From Rhodobacteraceae bacterium DSL-40 (GTDB lineage: Bacteria > Pseudomonadota > Alphaproteobacteria > Rhodobacterales > Rhodobacteraceae): a DNA stretch of 64,000 nt. Positions within the stretch are counted from its first letter, which is position 1, and each line of letters opens with the position of its first letter. The notes below the pieces were generated by a model. It did no database searches. It saw nothing but the letters and a program-made list of their open reading frames with translations, and was not told the origin of the DNA. Where the stretch lies: positions 186,001-250,000 of the forward strand of contig QKPN01000003.1 of the NCBI GenBank assembly GCA_003258405.1, written 5' to 3'. The translations under genes were made by a program, and so were the position numbers. This document shows, piece after piece, positions 32,933-39,866 of this stretch.

Positions 32933-34963
32933 TCATTTCAGCGGCCAGGGCAGATGGACGGCGTGCTGCAGCAGGCCCGGCGGGAAGTCGCGGTTGAGCG
33001 CACCCGCCATCACGCACATCAGCGCGAGGCCAGAGACCGTCAGGATCAGCGTCTTCGGCCACGGGGCCTGCGCCCTGACCCGGAGGAAGGTCACGAGGAA
33101 GCCGGCCAGGGCGAGGATGAAGCCGACGAAATAGGTCGCCACGATCAGGCCGCCGAACCAGGCCAGCGTGCTCCAGAGCCCGTAGGGCGCATCCGCATCC
33201 TCGCCTGCCATCTCCTTGTCGGCAAAGACGCTGTCACCCTCGGGGCGCCGGATCATCTGCACCAGCAGGATGAGAAGCGCGGTCAGGGTGACGCCACCGA
33301 TCACGAGCGGCACGATCTTGTCCGTCATGTTGTAGTCGGGGATCGCGTTGGCGTTGAGGAGCGCGATCACGACATAGGCCATGATCACCAGGAGGAAGAC
33401 CACCGGCGCACGCTTGGAGCCGGACTGCACCTCACCCTCGGCCATGATGGATTTCGCCTGCCGCAGACCCAGCACCACCGAGACGACCGTGATGATCAGG
33501 AGCACGATCACGATGGGCGAGAAGATGTAGCCCATCCCGTCCTCGAACGAATTGCGGAAGCGGAAGGAGGCGATCTGGAACGCCTGGTTGGAGAACTTCT
33601 CGACCGGGTTCGAGAGCACGAAGCCGATCAGGAAGGCCGGGCGCGACCAGTCGAAGCGGCGCAGGAAGATGCCGATCAGGCCGATGGCGAAGAGCGCGAG
33701 AAGGTCCTCGAAGTTCTGCCCGGACTGGAAGGCCGCGAAGGCGATCAGCATGAACAGGAACGGTGCGAGATAGGTGAAGCGGATCGTCGTCATCCGCGCG
33801 ACGCCGCCCGAGACGGCGATGCAGAGCAGCGTGCCCACCACATTGGCCAGCGCCAGCAGCCAGACGATGGAATAGGTGATGTCGAGATTGTCGCGCAGCA
33901 TCGCCGGGCCGACCTCGATATCGCCCGATCCCAGCAGCGCGATGGCGCCGATGAAGATCGCCATGGAGCCCGAGCCGGGAATGCCGAACAGCAGGGTGGG
34001 AACGAGGCCGCCGCCTTCCTTGGCGTTGTTGGAGCTTTCCGGCCCGATCACGCCGCGGATCTCGCCCTTGCCGAACTGCGACTTGTCCTTGGTGGTCTGC
34101 ACCGCATGGCCATAGGCGATCCAGTCGACGACCGATCCGCCGAGGCCGGGGATGACGCCCACGATGACGCCGATCAGCGAGCAGCGCACCGAAAGCCACT
34201 TGTTGGCGAACCAGTCGCGCACGCCATCCATCCAGCCCGCGCCGAGCGTGGCGTCCTTGGCGATGGAGCGGTCCTGCCGCAGCAGCGAGACGATCTCGGG
34301 CACGGCGAAGATGCCGAGGCCGACGATCACCAGCTGCAGGCCGTCGGTCAGATAGGGGAAATCGTAGCTCGCCATGCGCAGCGACCCGCCGGCGTCCGCG
34401 ATGCCGATGGTGCCGATCAGCATGCCAAGGCCCGCCGCGGCGAGGCCCTTGAGGGCGACGCGCCCGGCGAGAACGGCAACCATGGAGAGGCCGAGGATCG
34501 AGATCATCAGCATTTCGGGCAGCCCGAACGCCAGGACCAGCGGCCGCGCCACGACGATGAAGAGCGTCAGGAAGCAGGCCCCGACCAGCCCGCCGAAGAG
34601 CGATGCGGTGAACGCCGCCGACAGCGCCCGCGCGGCCTGCCCCTTGCGCGCCAGCGGAAAGCCGTCGAGCACGGTGGCCTGGGACGCCGAGGAGCCGGGA
34701 ATGCCCATGAGGACCGAGGAAAAGGTGTCCGAGGTCGGAACCACGGCCACCATGCCGATCATCAGCGCGAGGCCGTAGACCGGTTCCATGCCGAACATGA
34801 AGGGCAGGAGCAGCGACAGCCCGGCGATGCCGCCGAGGCCGGGAAAGATGCCGACAGCGAGGCCCATGACCACGCCCAGGACCAGATAGCCCAGAACGAC
34901 TGGTTGCAAGATGAGAGCCCATGCGTCGGCAAGCGCCGGCAGGGCGGTCGCGAAGAGATCCAT
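32933..34963 (-). CDS. Tripartite tricarboxylate transporter, fused TctA-TctB
   Basis: A 676-residue membrane protein. Residues 1-500 are the large TctA subunit with its two repeats, each with the GIxPGLGG motif (VGIFPGLGGIAGLSLLLP and VGVIPGLGGSVVDWIAYG), plus GIPGSSASQATVLDG and FGIPGSGSMAIFIG. From about 515 to the end the sequence is four further helices with a polar linker (FADKEMAGEDADAP), the shape of the small TctB subunit. No separate tctB exists nearby, so this is a natural fusion. It lies between tctC and the prpF-type gene. Confidence 0.9.
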   Translation of the reverse strand: MDLFATALPALADAWALILQPVVLGYLVLGVVMGLAVGIFPGLGGIAGLSLLLPFMFGMEPVYGLALMIGMVAVVPTSDTFSSVLMGIPGSSASQATVLDGFPLARKGQAARALSAAFTASLFGGLVGACFLTLFIVVARPLVLAFGLPEMLMISILGLSMVAVLAGRVALKGLAAAGLGMLIGTIGIADAGGSLRMASYDFPYLTDGLQLVIVGLGIFAVPEIVSLLRQDRSIAKDATLGAGWMDGVRDWFANKWLSVRCSLIGVIVGVIPGLGGSVVDWIAYGHAVQTTKDKSQFGKGEIRGVIGPESSNNAKEGGGLVPTLLFGIPGSGSMAIFIGAIALLGSGDIEVGPAMLRDNLDITYSIVWLLALANVVGTLLCIAVSGGVARMTTIRFTYLAPFLFMLIAFAAFQSGQNFEDLLALFAIGLIGIFLRRFDWSRPAFLIGFVLSNPVEKFSNQAFQIASFRFRNSFEDGMGYIFSPIVIVLLIITVVSVVLGLRQAKSIMAEGEVQSGSKRAPVVFLLVIMAYVVIALLNANAIPDYNMTDKIVPLVIGGVTLTALLILLVQMIRRPEGDSVFADKEMAGEDADAPYGLWSTLAWFGGLIVATYFVGFILALAGFLVTFLRVRAQAPWPKTLILTVSGLALMCVMAGALNRDFPPGLLQHAVHLPWPLK

Positions 34964-35011
34964 CGCACCGTTCTTTCGGTTGAATTTTCAGAAGGGAGAG
35001 GGGCTGCGGGT

Positions 35012-35030
35012 GCCGGCCGGAAGGGCCGGC
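35012..35030 (-). other. Hairpin between tctC and tctAB
   Basis: GCCGGCC and GGCCGGC form a 7-bp stem with a 5-base loop in the 83-bp gap. Such stems after a binding-protein gene often protect its mRNA and give uneven expression; that role is inferred from position. Confidence 0.45.
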
Positions 35031-35046
35031 CCCGCGGGCGCTTCGC

Positions 35047-36123
35047 CTAGTTGATCGTCACGCCGTAGGAGTCCTTCAGCCAGTCGATGACATAGGCCTT
35101 GGCCTCGGGGCTCACGGAGGTCGCCTCGTTCGTGGCCTTCACGGCGCCTTCGCCGACGAACATCGGATACTCTCCGACCTCGTTCGAGGAAATCTCGGCG
35201 AAATCGGGGCGCGCACGCACCGCCTCGAAGGCGGCGACGTAGGTGTCGATGACCTCCTGCGGCGTGCCCTGGGGCAGGAACGCGATCTTCTGCGACGGAT
35301 ACCCGGCGATGAAGAAGGCCTTCCAGGCGTCCCAGGCGACGCCCTCGGTCTCGCAGCCTTCGGTGGCGGCGCAGACTTCCTTGAAGGAGGGAATGTCCGG
35401 GAAGGTGGGATCGCGCACGATCGCGCCGTCCTCGTCCAGCGCGCCCCAGGTCATCATCGGCACGGCGGTTCCGGCGGCGACCAGATCCGCGGCACCGGAG
35501 AGATAGCCGGAGGAGGTCTGGTAATCGATCGTGGCCTCACCGCGCTCGAACATCAGGCGGCCGTCACCGCGCCCCTTGATGCCGAAGACCGGCTCCACGT
35601 TCATGCCGAGCAGCTTCCATGCCAGCAGCGGCACGAGGTCGAGGCCGGTGGCGCCCTGCGAGCCGAAGATCAGGTTCACGTCCTGCAGCGCGTTGGCCGA
35701 GCCGTCGAACTTCTCTCCGTCGGCCGGGTTCAGGTAGGCCACACCGCCGGTGCCGGTCGCCATGACCGGGATCCAGTCCTTCAGCTCGTAGCGCACGCGC
35801 GGATCGCTCAGAAGGTAGGGAAACTGGGTCGAGCCCGAGGAGCCGAAGAGCAGCGTGCCGTCCTCGTATTCCTGCTCCTGGAACCAGTTCGCGCCCTTCG
35901 TCGATCCGGCACCGGGCATGAACTTGACAACCACGGTCGGTTTGCCCGGCAGTTCCTGGGCCAGCAGCGGCGCAAAGAAGTTGGCCCATTTGGCCGAGCC
36001 GCCGGTTTCCGAGAACGGGATCACCCATTCGATCGTCTTGCCGGAAAAGTCGACTTCGGCGAGTGCCGGGCCCGTCATGAGCGCAAGGGTGGCAACTGTG
36101 GATGCGAGATTCTTGATGGTCAT
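35047..36123 (-). CDS. tctC: TctC-family periplasmic tricarboxylate-binding protein
   Basis: A 358-residue exported solute receptor of the Bug/TctC family. Signal peptide MTIKNLASTVATLALMTG, cleaved near ALA. The mature protein starts with the typical strand IEWVIPFSETGGSAKWANFF and has PTVVVKFMPGAGSTKGANWF, the carboxylate-binding loop. The ATG at 36123 follows GGGAGGA. It is the first gene of the transport series and is divergent from the two-component genes, as in the Salmonella tctI locus. Confidence 0.9.
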   Translation of the reverse strand: MTIKNLASTVATLALMTGPALAEVDFSGKTIEWVIPFSETGGSAKWANFFAPLLAQELPGKPTVVVKFMPGAGSTKGANWFQEQEYEDGTLLFGSSGSTQFPYLLSDPRVRYELKDWIPVMATGTGGVAYLNPADGEKFDGSANALQDVNLIFGSQGATGLDLVPLLAWKLLGMNVEPVFGIKGRGDGRLMFERGEATIDYQTSSGYLSGAADLVAAGTAVPMMTWGALDEDGAIVRDPTFPDIPSFKEVCAATEGCETEGVAWDAWKAFFIAGYPSQKIAFLPQGTPQEVIDTYVAAFEAVRARPDFAEISSNEVGEYPMFVGEGAVKATNEATSVSPEAKAYVIDWLKDSYGVTIN

Positions 36124-36273
36124 TGGTATCCTCCCGGAGACCTTGTGCGCCGGCTCTGCCGTACGGCGCTTCAAGTGTTATTCTTTCAGGGGAAAACGAT
36201 TCCCTCTTCGAGTGCGGACACCATGCTGGTCCAAGCTTGCGGGAAACTTGCGCAACGGGACAAAGAATTAATC
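36124..36273. promoter_or_regulatory. Divergent promoter region of tctC and tctD
   Basis: A 150-bp gap between the start of tctC (minus) and of the response regulator (plus). In known tct loci the phosphorylated TctD acts here. AT-rich stretches (AAAGAATAACACTTGAAG on the minus strand, AAAGAATTAATC on the plus) are plausible core elements; no clear direct repeat was defined. Confidence 0.4.
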
Positions 36274-36954
36274 ATGCGTATCGCCGTCGTCGAAGACAAC
36301 GAGGCCCTGGCCCACGGAATTGCGTTCCGCCTGCGGGACCGGGGCCACTCGGTGGACCTGCTCCATGACGGCGCGGAGGCCGATACCTTCCTCGCCCAGG
36401 AAGGCGCGGATCTCGTCGTGCTGGACCTCAACCTTCCGCACATGGACGGGATCGAGGTGCTCCGGGCCCTGCGGCGCCGCGGCGACGGAACGCCGGTCAT
36501 CCTGCTGACCGCGCGCTCGGAGACGGCGGAGCGCGTGGCCGGTCTGGACGCCGGGGCGGATGATTACCTGACGAAACCCTTCGAGATGGACGAGCTCGAG
36601 GCGCGCCTGCGGGCGATGGCGCGGCGCAAGAACCTCGAGTTCGCCGCGCGCGATACGCTGGGCCCCCTGGTGTTCGACCGCTCCGGCCGGCAGCTCCTGC
36701 AGGACGACCAGCCGCTGGATATCCCGCGCAAGGAGATCGCCACGCTGGAATGCCTTCTGGAGCGGCGGGGCCGCCTCGTCTCCAAGTCGCAGCTCATCAG
36801 CCATGTCTACGGCATCGGCTCGGACGCCGACGACAGCGCGATCGAGCCGCATGTCTCCCGCCTGCGAAAGCGGCTCGAACCCTTCGGGATCCGGATAAAG
36901 ACCGCGCGCGGCCTGGGCTACATGCTGGAAGTCGATGGCGCATACACCGCGTAA
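36274..36954 (+). CDS. tctD: OmpR-family response regulator (TctD-like)
   Basis: A 226-residue DNA-binding response regulator. The receiver domain has the acidic pair E7/D8, the phosphoacceptor D51 (VVLDLNLPHMDG), T and K in LLTAR and LTKPFEMDEL. The winged-helix output domain (about 130-222) has PRKEIATLECLLERRGRLVSK and ends with RLRKRLEPFGIRIKTARGLGYML. Its partner kinase gene overlaps its end by 20 bp. Proximity to tctC and tctAB suggests control of tricarboxylate uptake. Confidence 0.93.
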   Translation: MRIAVVEDNEALAHGIAFRLRDRGHSVDLLHDGAEADTFLAQEGADLVVLDLNLPHMDGIEVLRALRRRGDGTPVILLTARSETAERVAGLDAGADDYLTKPFEMDELEARLRAMARRKNLEFAARDTLGPLVFDRSGRQLLQDDQPLDIPRKEIATLECLLERRGRLVSKSQLISHVYGIGSDADDSAIEPHVSRLRKRLEPFGIRIKTARGLGYMLEVDGAYTA

Positions 36955-38347
36955 GACCCTGCACCGCAGGGCCATGTCGCTCCGGCTGCGGCTGTTCCTG
37001 GTGATCTTGCCGCCGCTTCTGGTCGTGGCCGTTCTGCTTGGCCTGTGGCGGTTCCAGGCGGCGCAAAAGACCTCCGAAGAGCTGTTCGACCGCAGCCTCC
37101 TGGCCGCCGCGCTGGCGATTTCGCGCGATGTCGCCATTTCGGCGGGCGATGCCCTGTCGTCGAGCACCCGGAACTTCATTTCCGACGCGGGCGGCGGCGA
37201 GGTCTTCTACCATGTCACGGGGCCGGGTGGCTATTACGTGACGGGATACGCCTACCCCCCGCGCGCCGCCGAGCCCCTGAGCCGCGACCTGCCCAGCTAC
37301 TACATGGCCACCTACCGGGGCGAGGAAATGCGCGTCCTGCGCATGAGCGAGGACCGCACCATCGGCAACCTCTCGGGAGTGTCGGTCGTGACCGTCTGGC
37401 AGCGGGTCAGCGACCGGAATGCCTTTGCCCGGGAGCTGGCCTGGCGGGCGATCGCGCTCATGGCGGGCCTGATGAGCGCGCTGGCTCTGGTGATCTGGTT
37501 CGGCGTCCAGATCGGCCTCAGGCCGCTCAACGATCTGCAGGAAGCGATCCACAAGCGCTCCCCCGATGATCTCGGGCAGATCCGGCGCCCGGTGCCAAAG
37601 GAGGTCGCCGGGGTGGTCTCCACGCTCAACCGTCTGTTCGGGCAGGTCCAGGACAGCATCGAGGCGCATCAGGCCTTCATATCCGATGCGGCACACCAGT
37701 TGCGCAACCCCGCCGCAGCACTCCTCGCTCTCGCGGAGACCCTCCCCGATGTCCGGAACGAGGCCGAGCGCGCCGCCCGTCAGACCGAGCTCATCGCCGC
37801 CGCGCGCGCCTCGGCGCGGCTCGCGAACCAGTTGCTGCAACTCGAACGCCTGCGCTACGGCGACGGGGGGGCCGTGACGCGGTTCGACCTCAACACCGTC
37901 GTTGAGGAAGTCTGCCAGGGGCTCGCCCCTGCCGTGCTCTCCCGCGATCTCGAGTTTTCGCTGGACCGCTCCGCGCAGCCCCTGATGATGGACGGCGACC
38001 CGACGCTCCTCGGAGAGGCCTTCACCAACCTCGTCGAGAACGCCTTGCGGCATGGGGGCGAGACGATGACCCGAATTGTGGTGCGAACGGCCCTGGAGGG
38101 CGCGGTGATCTCCGTCACCGTGCAGGACGACGGCGTGGGCATTCCGCTCGACGAGGCCGAGACCGCGTTCCGCCGTTTCTCGCAGCTGCAGAGCGGCGAG
38201 GGTACCGGCCTCGGTCTCGCGATCGTCGAGCAGGTGATGCGCAAGCACCGGGGCAGCGTGCGGCTGGAGAGCGTCGCGCGGGGCACCAGCGTGCGCCTCG
38301 AAGTGCCGCGCGCCGAGGCCAGCCCGGCAATTCGGCGGCATTCATGA
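36935..38347 (+). CDS. tctE: Sensor histidine kinase (TctE-like)
   Basis: A 470-residue membrane kinase. TM1 is about 20-38 (FLVILPPLLVVAVLLGLW), a periplasmic sensor part follows to about 170, then TM2 (IALMAGLMSALALVIWFGV). The phosphoacceptor is H254 in SDAAHQLRNP; the ATPase domain has NLVENALRHGG, DDGVGI and GTGLGLAIV. The periplasmic loop is the size of the TctE sensor, which in other bacteria detects citrate-type acids together with TctC. Confidence 0.92.
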   Translation: MAHTPRKTLHRRAMSLRLRLFLVILPPLLVVAVLLGLWRFQAAQKTSEELFDRSLLAAALAISRDVAISAGDALSSSTRNFISDAGGGEVFYHVTGPGGYYVTGYAYPPRAAEPLSRDLPSYYMATYRGEEMRVLRMSEDRTIGNLSGVSVVTVWQRVSDRNAFARELAWRAIALMAGLMSALALVIWFGVQIGLRPLNDLQEAIHKRSPDDLGQIRRPVPKEVAGVVSTLNRLFGQVQDSIEAHQAFISDAAHQLRNPAAALLALAETLPDVRNEAERAARQTELIAAARASARLANQLLQLERLRYGDGGAVTRFDLNTVVEEVCQGLAPAVLSRDLEFSLDRSAQPLMMDGDPTLLGEAFTNLVENALRHGGETMTRIVVRTALEGAVISVTVQDDGVGIPLDEAETAFRRFSQLQSGEGTGLGLAIVEQVMRKHRGSVRLESVARGTSVRLEVPRAEASPAIRRHS

Positions 38348-38391
38348 TATATTAACTAGGAAAATTCAACGATTTCAATGCGATTTTTGAG

Positions 38392-38406
38392 TTTTCACGG
38401 TGAAAA
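38392..38406. promoter_or_regulatory. Palindrome upstream of AraC-family gene
   Basis: TTTTCAC-G-GTGAAAA is a perfect 7+1+7 dyad 144 bp before the next start codon, followed 10 bases later by another TTTCAC half. It may be an operator of the AraC gene or an end signal of tctDE; it lacks the T run of a standard terminator. Confidence 0.35.
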
Positions 38407-38549
38407 GCTCCGGTTTCACCGCCCGGGTCCCCCCCCGTTACGCTCGATCCGGCCCGGCTCGTTGTCGGTTCCGAATTGCCGAAGATCATTGTCGGTGGCG
38501 ATTCGCCCCACTAGACTTGGTCGGGCAAGCAACCAGCGGATATTCGGTG

Positions 38550-39623
38550 ATGGCGCAGACGGTTCCCCTGATCCGCACGGCAGCACTCGTGCCCTGGGTG
38601 CGCTGGCTGCGTGAGAACGGCCGGCCCGTCACGCAGCGGCTCGAGGCGGCGGGCCTCGCGTTCCTCGATCTCGAAGAGCCGAACTCCCCGGCCCCCCTGC
38701 TCCTCCTGCTCGACTTCATCCGCCAGCAGGCGGACACGGAAGGCATGGACATCGGCTGCCGGGTGGTGACCGAAACCAGCGTCGTGGAGCTCGCCAATCT
38801 CGGCCTTGTCGCCCTGACGGCGGAGACGCTCTACGATGCCTTCACGCGCGTGAGCCGGCACATGCCCCGGCACTGCTCGCATGAGGTGCTCACGGTCGAG
38901 GAGCACGCCGACTGGGTGACGGTCTGCGAGTTCTGGCATTTCGACTTCGATGCCACCACCCTGCATCTGATCGAGCAGTATGTGGCGGCCTTGCTTCACA
39001 GCATCTGCCGGCTGGCGCGGACCCCCGGACCTTGCGGCATCACCTATTCCCTGGTGCCGCATCCCGAAGCCGGGCTGGCGCATCTCCGGCCCTGGCTCGG
39101 AGACAGGCTGGAGGCCGCATCCGCACCGAGACTTTCCCTGCAGGTTCCGCGCGCGGTGGCCCAGGCCAGGCTCCCTGCCTTCGAGCTCTCCGACAGCGAC
39201 AAGATATCCCTCACGACCGATTGGGCAAGGTTGCGGGAACGCGGCATTCTTGCCGACTCGCTCGAGGTCACGATCATGAGCATGCTCCCGGAGGCGAGGA
39301 TCACCGCCGACCTTCTGGCGAAATGCGCCGGAATGACGACCAGAACGCTCCAGCGCCGCCTCGAGGATGAAGACACCAGCGTTTCCGACCTGATCGACAG
39401 AACCCGGCGCCGGATCGCGCTGGAGAGGCTTGAGGCAGGAGACTCCAACCTTTCGGAGCTGGCAGCCGCCTTGGGCTACACGAACCCGTCGGCCTTCACC
39501 CGTGCCGTCCGGCGCTGGACGGGCCAATCGCCGCGGACCTTTCGCATGACGGGCCAGCATGCCGCCTCGAGCCGGCCGCGCCAGGGCACGGCCGCTGAAT
39601 CTGCTACGGATTCGCTTGGGTAA
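38550..39623 (+). CDS. AraC-family regulator (OruR/ArgR-type)
   Basis: A 357-residue regulator with the larger N-terminal Arabinose_bd-like ligand domain (LVPWVRWLRENGRPVTQRLEAAGL at the start) rather than a cupin. The C-terminal HTH region has LLAKCAGMTTRTLQRRLEDEDTSVSDLIDRTRRRIAL and LSELAAALGYTNPSAFTRAVRRWTGQSP. The ATG at 38550 fits the family start. It is followed in the same direction by the sulfatase gene 243 bp later, and may control it. Confidence 0.88.
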   Translation: MAQTVPLIRTAALVPWVRWLRENGRPVTQRLEAAGLAFLDLEEPNSPAPLLLLLDFIRQQADTEGMDIGCRVVTETSVVELANLGLVALTAETLYDAFTRVSRHMPRHCSHEVLTVEEHADWVTVCEFWHFDFDATTLHLIEQYVAALLHSICRLARTPGPCGITYSLVPHPEAGLAHLRPWLGDRLEAASAPRLSLQVPRAVAQARLPAFELSDSDKISLTTDWARLRERGILADSLEVTIMSMLPEARITADLLAKCAGMTTRTLQRRLEDEDTSVSDLIDRTRRRIALERLEAGDSNLSELAAALGYTNPSAFTRAVRRWTGQSPRTFRMTGQHAASSRPRQGTAAESATDSLG

Positions 39624-39866
39624 GCCCCCGCACTTTTTGGCGCGGAAGGATAAGCATGAGCGAATTTCCGCTTCGGCGCTCACTCTGCCGTGACTACAAA
39701 GAGTTCGATTCTGAAGAAGATGAGCGGGCGCCCGGCGACTTTCCGGAGCGTGGTTATTGGGTCAATTCGTCTTGAATACAACGGAGCGCGGCTCTTTTGG
39801 CTTCGCCTGTCCTCCGGCCAACCCGCCTGTCTTCGCCGGAACACCACGGCTTGTGGAGGCTCTACT

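Noticed and set aside
38429-38436. Run of eight C as a phase-variation tract
   Set aside because: It lies before the chosen start of the AraC gene and not in a surface or modification gene, so slippage would have no obvious effect.
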